Positions 10,329 through 20,452 of a stretch of 64,000 nt of DNA are shown piece after piece. The stretch's first letter is position 1. Each line of letters opens with the position of its first letter. Origin of the DNA: Serpula lacrymans var. lacrymans S7.9 (taxonomy: Eukaryota; Basidiomycota; Agaricomycetes; Boletales; Serpulaceae). A model generated the notes under the pieces. That model had not been told where the DNA came from, searched no databases, and saw only the letters and a program-made list of their open reading frames with translations. The DNA is taken from the NCBI RefSeq assembly GCF_000218685.1, contig NW_006763295.1:682857-746856 (forward strand), read 5' to 3'. The translations under genes and the position numbers were made by a program.

Positions 10329-13300
10329 ATGGACGACTCTGATGACTACTTTACCGATGACTTTATCCTCGATGACCAGACTTTGGCTCTCCTGGATGAA
10401 GAAGAACACAAATTTACGCGCATTCATACACCAATCCCTCGTCCAACCGAGGGTGCTCTCCCTCCTGCGAAACGACTGAAAACCGGATCTGGTTATCGAC
10501 CAGGAATAAGTGTCCAGAGGTCCAATACTTTAGACGAATTGGAACTTCCAGAGATATCGATACGAGAAGATGGGTTTTACAATGCACAACCCAAAAACAC
10601 GTCGGTAGTACCAGGACCTTCAAGAGCTATCCCCGTTCAAGTAAAAGAGAAATCTCAGTCAAGTGCTGGTCCTGTGTCCAGAGCTTCCAAACCACCATCT
10701 ACTGGCCGTAACTCTTTCACACCCCAAACCCGGAATGTACCACCATCTTCTATCCATCAAATACGACAAAGCTCCTCCGCTCAGACACAACGGCAGAATA
10801 CTCATGTTTCCCATATCACAGCCCAAGCCCAACCTACACCAGCTATCGATGAACAAATAGAGGCTTTGCGTCGTCAAGTGGAAGAGGTCTGCGGTTTTTG
10901 TTCCTTTTTTATCCATTTTGTAATGTGATTTCAATTGCGTGTCTTTCCTTTGTTAGCTCCGCAAAGAAAATGAGAAGATGCAGTCATCTCTACAAGAAGC
11001 AATCGACATTAGATTCGCGAAAGAAGGAGAAGTAACGATCCTAAGAAAGGGTAAAGAAAAGGTATATGCTCATCTACTGGCTTAGGACTTTGAATTAACG
11101 TATGACCCACCCATCTAGAGTGCCCAAGACCATGCAGCACAAATAGCGAAGCTTAAGGCTGCCAGAGAGGAAACTGAAACCAAGCATCAGCAGGCTCAAC
11201 GAGAATTGAAAGAAGATATCGAACGATTGAAGACGCAGTTCACCTTCAAGGTCAAAACTTTACCCTTATGTCGGCTGATTTCTTACTCTGACTCAAATCT
11301 AGCAACATGAAATGGAGACTGCAATCCGGAAGCCTCCATGGTCAGTACGTTCAAAGAAAATCATTTCGGATCCATACCCTGCTCCTGCTCCAGTGCCTTC
11401 GCAGATAAAAGGATGGAATCCAATGTCGACCAATTCAGGCCCGTCAAGACTCCCTGCGGATAACCATCATCCCCATTTTGGTGAAACCTTGAATCAAAGT
11501 CAGCGCGTTCGGAAGTCTATGCCTTCTAGTGATAGAAATTTGCCTGCTGGCTTTCTTACCTCCCCGGCTCGCTCCTCCTCGCGTCACCTTTCTAAAGGCA
11601 AGGGTAGGGAACATGCGGAACAAACTCACGCCAGTAATTCAAATATGTATTTCAGCAATCCTATTGAACGTCCGTCTCAGTCCTTTTCTGGAGGTCTTCC
11701 TCTGTCACCTCCCAGTAGTCCTTTTGCTGGTAATATAGAAAACAGCTCTCAGAAACAAGTTTCTACGTCCATCAATAATGAAGTCGATGACAATGGTGTT
11801 GATTTTGACATGTTGGATGGCACCCAAGCCGACGCCAAGGATGCTGCTCCTGAGGAGGTCGAAGAAGCCGAGCTACTCAATTGGAGCATATATGTGTGTT
11901 TTCTTGCTGTGGTGGTTTTACATATATGGCGACTGATTTTACCCTAGCTTCACCAAACCATTCTAAGGCATACTGCATCTTCGTCAAATTTGTCAACATT
12001 TCACATGTTGATGCAAGCAATGCCGCTACAATCGCTGCCTCATTCATCTGTCGAAACGTATTCTTCCGCATCAGCTCGGATTTTAGATGTTCTTTCTATT
12101 GCTTCAACGCGCGATGAATGGACTTACACCGTGCGGACGGTTTGCATCTCAATGTTACAAATCGCTGGATTACTTGTCGCTGTCAATTCTGTATGTTTTC
12201 CTTTTCTTTATCGCTTTATCTCAATGACCTTGCACAGATTCCAGCACTGACTGCCCTGTTCAGTTTGTTGACCTGTTTGACGTGTACGATACCATCTTTC
12301 TCTCCTGTCTTGGTCTCGATTCGAAAAGATGAAAGTGATGAAGACTCCCCTGCAGAGATAGTTTCTATCTTCTGCACCATCGTTCAAAACTTCTTCACGC
12401 TTTTCAAGGATACCAAGGCCGAGATCGACCCTGATGTAGCTTCCCTTGCTAGAGAAAACATGGACTTGTTCGAGTCTTTGTGTTGGCAGCTCCCCTCTGA
12501 TTTAGAGAGTTGGTGCGTCCAAACCCGTGGTGTTTTCAGAGCTAATCATTATATTACTTCCAGTCTCACCCTAATCGTTCGTAGCCCTCAGGTTTTTACC
12601 ATCCTTTTGGATGCATCGCAGCCGCCTTGGCTACTCGAGCGTAGTGCTCGTCTTCTTGTTTGGCTATCAGCTCGTACGTGAAGCTACGGGTGTAAATCGT
12701 TCATGAATTGACTGTCTGTGTAGGGAAAAGTCTTTTCAGAGTCTTATTATCATTTCCTGAGCCAGAGATACCGAACGGAAATATGGCAGACTTCACTAAG
12801 CTGCCGCATATAGAAGCACTCTGCTCACTCTTAGTCGATACAAGTCGGGGAGGACCGGAAGTATGTTGTTAAATACTTTGTATGCGCCTTGTTGCTTAGT
12901 CTCGACTTTCAGATAACATCGATGAAAGAGTCAATACTGACGTTCTTTTCCATGTTATCACAATCCCATCTTGACGCTCTAACTATATTAGTGGAATCGA
13001 GGACTTTGGTGCCTTCGCTGGTGGCTTACTTGACGCATTCATCGACTCCTCTATGGGAAGACGACGACCTGTTGAGGAGTTCACCATCTCTAGCATCTAG
13101 GTAATTTGAAACTAATTTTACTTCAAAAAATCTCTAAGCATATTATACAGCACATTACGGACGATCAATCAGACGCTCTTCCTCCTATATATGCTTATCT
13201 TCGGCCCCGAGGCAGCGTTCAATTTGCGACACAAATTACAGGTTACTCCGAGTCGTCAATTCAACGGTATCACCCACATGTTTATTGTGACGCTGGGAAG

Positions 13301-13578
13301 ACTTAGTTACACAGACCCTCCGGAATGGATTGCGGCTAAAGACAAGGTAGAACTTGAACATATAGCGGGTGAGTGAACCATGCCCATTTGGTCCTTACAA
13401 CTCTACTCATTTTCGTATATTCTAAAATAAAGAGATGGCAAGGGAGCTGTTGGATCTAGTTGTAGAAGGGCCTGAGGGTGATAGCGTATGGGCTACGTAC
13501 CAGGAAGGGCCTGAGCAAGAAAGTGAAGCAGACGATGACGAAGTTGAAGCACGACGTCTGGATGCGAATGAGATTTAA
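10329..13578 (+). CDS. Rad26/Ddc2/ATRIP-like DNA-damage checkpoint protein
   Basis: Likely partner of the ATR-type checkpoint kinase that brings it to RPA-coated single-stranded DNA in the nucleus. The acidic N-terminus (MDDSDDYFTDDFILDDQTL) resembles the RPA-contacting start of this family. A coiled coil follows (IDEQIEALRRQVEE, then KENEKMQSSLQEAID and a K/E-rich stretch), then a Ser/Pro-rich linker, then a helical C-terminal region (LLERSARLLVWLSAR, LYMLIFGPEAAF). Exons by eye: 10329-10886, 10957-11061, 11119-11250, 11303-11893, 11948-12190, 12238-12512, 12564-12673, 12724-12860, 12913-13100, 13151-13368, 13433-13578. The segment 12513-12563 is an in-frame possible intron. Start 10257 would add 24 residues. 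The assignment rests on architecture, since primary similarity in this family is weak. Confidence 0.65.
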
Positions 13579-13709
13579 CTTCTGCGGACTAAGAGCTGGC
13601 AAAAGAGTGTAGATAAACGATGACTACCAGAGATCAACTGAGTAGCGTTCGGTGTTACAAGAGTGGGAATTATCGCGGTACACTCCAAATCATCTGTCAC
13701 TGGTCCCCC

Positions 13710-15217
13710 TACAGAAGGTCGAGTGCCCAAGGCTCGATGTTCTACATATTACACAATAATGATTAGATGTAGAGGCTGTTTGACGAATGGTAACTTACCT
13801 CAAGACAAAACGTCCTGCGCCATTGCATTTTATTTCTATCTGTGGCTCTACCAGCGGATTCTAGAGCAAGAGACTGCTTTGTAGCTAAAACACAAGTCTC
13901 AGTGCGGAATTTCGAACTCCAGCGACGGCGAACTCGAGCCTGAAAAGAGATTACACATTGTGATGGGTGGACCAGCAGACACCTACCACAAAGCCAGGTA
14001 GATCAGACGTATCGTTGACTGCATTGACCGTGGTATCTTTCCATCCTGGAAGTGCTATGAAACTGGCTTCGTCGAAGCTGTTGAGCCATAGCTGCCACAG
14101 ACACTCCTCCCAATGAGTTGATCGAGAATTGAATAAATAAAAGCGTTCTGTACACCATACTGGGTAATCTCTAGGAAGTATAACGGGGGACAAGGGCTTG
14201 AAGGGAAAGGTCATGCGACTTGAGGTTCCTAGATAAATGGGACGGTCGGAAACACCAGTCACCGAATGAGCAAGAAGGCTGTGGTGTAAGTCACTTGAAG
14301 GCCTTTCTGGAAAGAGAACAACTTGAGAAGTTTGAGACATGAGCCTTGCAAGATTGAGATACGCGTTGGGAACTCCTTGGGATAGGGATGCGACATGTAA
14401 AATATGCAACGATAGTCCAGATAGAGCTGTAGCATTCATTTGAGCGTGTACTGATAATAAATGCTGCAATAGTGTATGATGTTGTGCGGACTTAGGCGAC
14501 GCAGTCGTTGTTAATACCAAAGAGGAGGGGCCTTGGCTGGCTGTTAAGTTATGCGTGTAGATCTGTAAAGAGAAATAAGCTACCTGACCACTGAGAAACC
14601 CAGGCAAGTGCAGAATCAAGGTCCTCGTCCGTGAACCAGAAACACGCCGTCAGTCCAGATGTAGCGGTTCCACGAAGAACAAAAGGGTCCAAAAGTCCGT
14701 GAAAAGTGGGAAACATGATTGACAGTGTCAAATTCGGAGAAATTTCTGCCAGAGGCGACGTGACCGTCATTGCAGGCCTACCTATAGCACTAGAGTGAGG
14801 ATGGATAACTGTGTCGCGATGTAAGAGGATAGTGAGGATTTTTGCAGAGAACATCACGACACTTAAACAAGAATAGAAGAAGAAAAGCCACTTGAATCGA
14901 CCAAAGCATGCGAGTCGAGGCCGGGGTTGAGAATTGTTTTCACCGAGAGATGGATAGTCCAATGCCCAGAATTTGAGCGTGTATATTATTCCGTGAGGTG
15001 AATAGCCTGAATGAGCTTGAGCATTTTGAGGAGTACTATGGGGAAGGGCTTGATGCGTTCCTGCAGAGAACAAATTCTGAGATTGGGGACGTGAACGATG
15101 CAACTTGAATGGGTTCCGTGTGGAAAGATGGCTGTGAAAGCTTGCTGAACCAGATATTACCTCGCTCTGAGGGGATTTATTGAGGGTTGTACTTGGAAGA
15201 GATGTGCTCGAAAACAT
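13710..15217 (-). CDS. LARGE/GT49-like glycosyltransferase, type II membrane protein
   Basis: A single hydrophobic anchor (WLFFFYSCLSVVMFSAKI) after a basic cytoplasmic tail predicts a type II Golgi or ER protein. The lumenal part carries ACFWFTDEDLDSALAWVSQW, SSLVLTTTASP, HILHVA and PNAYLNLARLM followed by VVLFPE, the pattern I associate with fungal GT49/LARGE-like transferases. Donor and acceptor sugars are unknown. Introns by eye: 14532-14583 (52 nt, restores WSG-PSSLVL), 13940-13986 and 13742-13798. The last exon ends at a stop at 13710-13712. If the last intron is retained the stop is at 13763. An upstream in-frame ATG exists at 15418, but 15217 gives the more plausible N-terminus. It converges on the ATRIP-like gene. 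Confidence 0.6.
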
Positions 15218-16000
15218 GACAGTGGTTACATAAACCGAACAACAATGATTGAATGCAAGTTCATGACACAACGGGCATGAAAGAGTATCGGATCGGCATG
15301 GCCGAAAGGCAGCCACGATGGACCTAATGTTACCAGATCTGGCCATGCTCTGGCACTGACCAAAGCACCGCTGGATACATAAAATTTCGGCGAGTGCTGA
15401 AATGTAAAGAGTAACCAATCAAAGCTTGCTATTACACTGTGTCAGCAAGGTGACAGCATTGCCGTTGTTCTGAGTTTCAGTGAGAGCATGGCCAGATTTG
15501 GTAACACCAGGTCCGTCAACTCTTTCATGCCCGTCAGTGTTCAAGTCGAGTGTCACGATAAGGTAGGGCTCATGCACACCACTAACGTCACATGATCACC
15601 TGTGACTTTCTTGTATATATCTAATGGCACACGCAAAACCTTATTTATGCCTTAACAAATTGTACAGAAAGTTTAGCAGCTTAATTCTGCGCAACTCTAA
15701 GCAAACCAATTGTTAGAAATATGCGATGTGCAGTTGTCATTAAGGAAATGGAGTCGGACGCAATGTCACAACAAGCATGGGAGGCAAGGCTTATTACGTC
15801 ACTTGACCTGGGTCACCGATGACATGTTGCATGGCTTCTCTGCACACTGGAATGCTAGTTCGTATAAAACCTGTCGCTCTCTGTCTTGAACACCAGATAG
15901 TTCCTCCCACCCCTTTTTTCCATCATACTCTGAGTCTGATCTCAGTTGGAATTACTCTATTGGATTCTCTGAGTGTTACCACCACTCGTTTTTTTCATTG
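15218..16000. other. Intergenic region, no gene seen
   Basis: Upstream region of the GT49-like gene passing into AT-rich repeat-like sequence. No ORF has recognisable motifs, and no terminal repeats were found. Confidence 0.4.
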
Positions 16001-16013
16001 ATAGCATCAACAC

Positions 16014-17115
16014 ATGACATTGGAACAATGCCATGACTTCATTCTGGAATGTTACGGAACTACCTATAATGGATCATCAAGGTTAATCTATTACTTAAAA
16101 CCACAAACCTCTGCTGCATCATGGATCACATTATTGATGCTACAGACATTCTGGAAACAATTGAACACCTCAAAACAAGAGTCCATTATATGTTCCAAAT
16201 TGCACACTTTCCAAATACTCAAGCAGCCCATGAGCTGCGACGCAGTATTCAGGAACTATTAGAAGAAATACCCGATCATGTGATATTCAACTCACATTAT
16301 TATCAGCATACAGCTCACAAAAAATATAGATCGAGCTGGATGATCCAAACCACATAGTGCACAGGGAGAAGGATGAGGCCGAACAAACTCAGGATAAAAA
16401 TGACAAGATTCACAACTGCATTCAGATAATTGTAAATACCAATATACCCAAAAATCCTCTGAATATTGAAGAAGCTTTCAATATGATGTTCAAAACCAAT
16501 CAATGGTCAACCCATTTGGACAGAGGAGACCAGGCTTTTGGTCGCATAGTTTGAAGGTTTGCAGAAATACCAGAACACCAATGTGTCAGTAATTGTACTC
16601 AAGTAAACAACAAAACTGACCTCATCTACTAGACAAAAATATTCAAATATTATTGAGGTGGTTCTACAGCCTTCAAAGACATATGCAACAATTCTAAAAA
16701 GATAGATGATACCATTAATATTGATGACCGAATTACACAGAGATTTCAGGTTAGTGATTCATATTCTGATATGTAGCCAGTTACTTACAGTGTACCAGAG
16801 GATTGAACTTGATGAGAAACGTGCCGAAGGAAACTCATTAACCACTCATATACTTGCTCAGGTTGAATCATTCAAATTCATATATGATTGGAACAACAAG
16901 GGATCAAGACCAGGGGGGAAAAATGGAAGACTCAGATGTATATCGCAATGTTTCAACTCCTTGGTCCTTATAGCGAAGCTTTCCAAAACCTTGATGAACA
17001 CAAGAAAGCTGAAAAAATGGGCAATCTTCAAGTGGAATTCGAAAAGTGGAAATGTTCATGCATAGAACAGATAACTTTGAGAAATAATTTCTACAAGCTA
17101 TATAATGAGGTTTGA
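16014..17115 (+). pseudogene. AT-rich ORF remnants, probable decayed mobile element
   Basis: Several short plus-strand frames follow each other with frame changes: TDILETIEHLKTRVHYMFQI at about 16136, IQELLEEIPDHVIFN near 16241, LNIEEAFNMMFKTNQW near 16460, ILAQVESFKFIYDWNN near 16851 and YIAMFQLLGPYSEAFQNLD near 16942. Composition looks protein-like (amphipathic helices), but stops and frameshifts separate the pieces and I cannot name a family. The location next to LTR-like elements suggests a broken transposon gene. Evidence is compositional only. Confidence 0.35.
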
Positions 17116-17503
17116 TTTATTCAGATAATGCAAACATAAAATGAATTAAATGACTAACCATAGTTTGGTCCCATTGTCTTGTTGGACCCTACATGGGATG
17201 TATCACAACATTGCACATCCAGTTGTAACGGAGTAACAAGTATGCTTAAGGACAAAGTATCAAAATTTCAAGATACCCTACATTTATCCGATGAAAGACA
17301 AAAAATGAGCCTAGACAAATATTAGGGGTACAGAGATGCAATATGAAAATTCTATAGTGCGTAATTCTATAGTACATAATTGAAATGAAGTGTTCCTACA
17401 ATCACACAATGAATGATCCCAGTAAGTAATAATGACAATGAAACATTCCAGACTGCCTAGAATCAATCACAGAAGCCCTAAAATGAAGCAACAAATAGGG
17501 CAG
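17116..17503. other. AT-rich repeat-region spacer
   Basis: AT-rich sequence between the ORF remnants and the truncated 1.8-kb-element copy. It has no coding signal, and I see no structured repeat. Confidence 0.4.
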
Positions 17504-18030
17504 TGTTGATGATGAGAACTGTAGTTAGAAAACCACACACAAAACAAACAAACACACAATCCTCCCAGATTACACGGAACTTGTGTATGGGCTTTGCCTC
17601 CTAGAACAGTGGGTGCTCTGGTTGTTTGTGGGGTGGTATGTATGATGATCCTTCAAAGTAAAACCCAGAGATGTATGGGTGTGGGTTTTGAGGAGGAGGG
17701 GTAGTTGGAATATAAAAGATAGGGGCTTTGTGGCGTATATAGATGAGCACTACCTTGATAATTGTAGCACAAGGTAGGTTTGAGAATGATGAGGTGATGA
17801 GGTTCCCAGTGATAGCAGGCTCCTGATGCACAAACTGCAGTGCTCAGAAGGACTCTAATTGAAAGGGATGAAAATGACTTTCAAAAGTGGAGAGTGACGA
17901 TGACAGCAGATAACAGTGGTAGCAGTGGGAAGTATTGTGACCACACTGGATCACAAGTAGAAGAGTAGTGAACTTGAGATTAGAGAAGAAGTCTGGATTG
18001 GAGTTCTTGTTTTTTTTACAAGGTAAAATA
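17504..18030 (-). mobile_element. Truncated copy (copy A) of the 1818-bp TG...CA element
   Basis: From TGTTGATGATGAGAACTG onward this follows the first ~530 bp of the two full copies at 18620 and 46189, including the CCACACACAAAACAAAC stretch and the CTCCCAGATT block. It breaks off after AAGGTAAAATA, exactly where the next LTR-like sequence starts. In minus orientation it is the 3' end of the element and includes the TATA-like segment. The remaining ~1.3 kb, including the ORF, is absent. Confidence 0.8.
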
Positions 18031-18619
18031 AATGTAAGGACCATTTTACTATTTTCTTATCTTCTCTATGTCTTGGTTCTCGAACACTTTTCCCATTACA
18101 CCTCTGGCTCTAGGGCTAGAGGTATCGTTTGCTATCTTACTTCTCATAGCCCTCATAGGCTTTCTTAACCACCGCTACCACTTTATATCACAGATCAGAG
18201 ACTGGGTATCACTTCCAGCCAGCGAGCACAATGGGTAGGGACTGTTAGTAGGCATCTCGCCAACCAGCTCCAAGCCCCATCAAGGCCTGGATATACTAAT
18301 AAATGCTTTGATCAGGATTGTACCTCATCATGAGGATACGGTTCCTGAACACGCGTGACAAACACCTATTATTAGTACAATTCTCTCACCTGCTGATTAA
18401 TCATTCAAAGTTGTACGATAGTTGTTCCCTTTTTTCTTATTGGATGATTTATTCCTCAAACCACTTTTCGTCTATTCTCCTTTTGGTCTGAGGAACAGAC
18501 GGTTAGCTATATAAAGCCTTACCTATTCATGTATAGTTCCTTAGTTTTCTATTACTTGATTTACCCGCTTTACTCCTCAACCGAAACCCTTGAGTTTACC
18601 TCCCAAGTCCTCTACTCGC

Positions 18620-20437
18620 TGTCGATGATGAGAACTGTTGTTAGAAAACCACACACAAAACAAACTAACACACAATCCTCCCAGATTCCACGGAACTTGT
18701 TTATGGGCTTTGCCTCCTAGAACAGTGGAGTGGTCTGGTTGTTCGTGGGGTGGTACGTATAAAGATCCTTCAAAGTAAAACCCAGAGGTGTATGAGTGTG
18801 GGTTTTGAGGAGGAGGGATAGTTGAATTTATAGGAAGATAGGTGCTTTGTGGCGAGTATAGACGAGCACTACCTTGCTAATTGTAGCACAAGGTAGGTTT
18901 GAGAACAACGAGGATGACGAGGTGACGAGGTTCCCAGTGATAGCAGGCTCCTGACGCACAAACTGTAGTGCTCAGAAGGACTCTAATTGAAGGGGATGAC
19001 AATCACTTTCAAAAGTGACGAGTGACGATGACAGCAGTTAACAGTGGTAGAAGTGGGAAGTGTTGTGACCACACTGGATCACAAGTAGCAGAGTAGTGAA
19101 CTTGAGAGTAGAGAAGAAGTCTGAATTTGAGTTCTTGTTTTTTTTTTTACAAGGTAAAATACAGGGGTTTATATAGTAAAAGAAAAGTAGGCTATGCACA
19201 GTATAGCTGTGCAAAAAGAATGAGAAAGAATATGAAGGAAGGAATGTACGCTGACAAATCCTGCGTAGGTAGTACAGGATAAGATTGTCAAAAAAAGGAA
19301 AAGAAAGGGATAGAACAATAAATGCTGTGAGTAATGTCACAGGTTTGTACAGCCATAAAGTAAAGTCCAATAGCAAAAGGAGAGCAGGAAAATCATGATG
19401 TCATGGGAAGATGCAGTAAAAAAAAGGGCAAGGCAAAACACTATCAGTATCAACACAGTTCCTTTATTGTCAGTCAGGCATTCTAAAAAAAATGTGTCCA
19501 TAAAAATGATTCAAAATCAAAATAATCGCACTGTAAATAAATGTTCTGCTGAAAAAAAAGAAAGTGGAGCCACCGGTCCTCCACCTAGTCCAAATCCAAC
19601 GGTTCCATGGCCTTACCAATGGACTGGTTGTGTTGGACCACCTGATCAAACGAGGGAGGGAGAGGAGTAGTTCCAATTTGGAACAAGTGAGTCCCAGGCA
19701 GCGTGTGGTAGGTGTAGCTGTAGCGAAGACGATGGACAAATGATAAGTGTACCCAAGTGAATGGGACAGCAATGAACATGGGCGACGCAAGGGGATGAAC
19801 CTTCTCCAGCTCAAAAATTACCCACCCACGCTCCAACCAGGCAAGACGAGCGACCGATGTTTTGATAGTATATGATGGTAGATCGACGTCATAAAGATGG
19901 ACCTGTTGCCCTATTTGAACCGGCCGCCGGGGCTTTGCTGATATCAGCAGTGGCACGTGGTAGTCAACGGATCGGCGACGGAAGCGGATAGGAAGTGGTG
20001 ACATCAGAAATGGTGGGGGAGCAAAGAAGATGAGGAGGAGGAGGCTGGAGGTGATGAAGAGGTGGATTAGAATGGGGATCCAGAAACGACCGTCAGGTGA
20101 GAATAAAAAGGAGAGAAAGGAGCCCATGGTGGGGCTAGGCAAAGGAAGGGGAGTAAGGGAAACAATGAAGGTGAGGGCGCAATGCAATGTGTAGCCAGTG
20201 GCAATGCAAAAATTTGCCGAAACGCTGAAACATGGAAAGTACCAAATGGAAAGCAAAGGTGAGCGCAACTGGATTGCCTAATAGAGGTGGTGCTGATCAG
20301 CCACAAGATTGAAAAAGGCAATATTAATTACTATTCCATGTGGCACTGTGCCTGTGTGGCACAAAGGCGAGTCTTTTTGAATATTTGCTTTGTTATTGAC
20401 ACCTGTCTATGCTACCAATCAGCTTTGGTGCATGACA
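18620..20437 (-). mobile_element. 1818-bp TG...CA element, copy B, with TCGC duplication
   Basis: Begins TGTCGATGATGAG and ends GGTGCATGACA. The 4 bp TCGC occurs on both sides (18616-18619 and 20438-20441). It shares near-identical sequence over its full length with copy C at 46189-48006, which is also exactly 1818 bp. In minus orientation a TATA-like CTATAAATTC lies ~200 bp from the 3' end, which fits a very long solo LTR with an ORF in its U3-like part. No gag, pol or integrase is present. The family is not one I recognise. Confidence 0.8.
19585..20268 (-). CDS. Conserved hydrophobic-plus-basic ORF carried by element B
   Basis: A 227-codon frame inside copy B. It has an N-terminal hydrophobic stretch (IPILIHLFITSSLLLLIFFA), then a basic segment (PLPIRFRRRSVDYHVPLLIS) and a soluble domain (RPVQIGQQVHLYDV, then IKTSVARLAWLERGWVIFEL). 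The same protein is encoded in copy C, with only a few substitutions over the last ~150 residues. Relative to copy C, the first ~40 codons lie in another frame, so this copy has probably suffered a 1-bp indel near 20250. I do not recognise the family. It could be a single-pass membrane protein. Confidence 0.45.
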   Translation of the reverse strand: MRSPLLSIWYFPCFSVSANFCIATGYTLHCALTFIVSLTPLPLPSPTMGSFLSFLFSPDGRFWIPILIHLFITSSLLLLIFFAPPPFLMSPLPIRFRRRSVDYHVPLLISAKPRRPVQIGQQVHLYDVDLPSYTIKTSVARLAWLERGWVIFELEKVHPLASPMFIAVPFTWVHLSFVHRLRYSYTYHTLPGTHLFQIGTTPLPPSFDQVVQHNQSIGKAMEPLDLD

Positions 20438-20452
20438 TCGCCCTGCGCTACA

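Larger units (their letters stand above)
18033..20452 (+). mobile_element. LTR-like sequence, split by element B
   Basis: Starts TGTAAGGACC and, once the inserted element at 18620-20437 and its duplicated TCGC are removed, ends CCTGCGCTACA at 20452. That gives about 598 bp with TG...CA ends. A TATA-like CTATATAAAG lies about 110 bp before the 3' end, as expected of a solo LTR in plus orientation. The flanks (ATAAA left, ATATT right) do not form a clear target duplication, so its outer boundaries are inferred. Its right end coincides with truncation of the tyrosine-recombinase-like pseudogene. Confidence 0.5.

Noticed and set aside
14562..14583. A 21-nt GT...AG segment in the GT49-like gene as a mini-intron
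   Set aside because: Removing it does not restore the frame; the 52-nt intron 14532-14583 does and matches the other intron sizes.
19038..19376. Second minus-strand ORF inside element B, partly shared with copy C (46649-46909)
   Set aside because: Hydrophobic translation of T-rich sequence near the TATA-like end; it is shortened and altered in copy C, so it is probably carried along by DNA similarity only.
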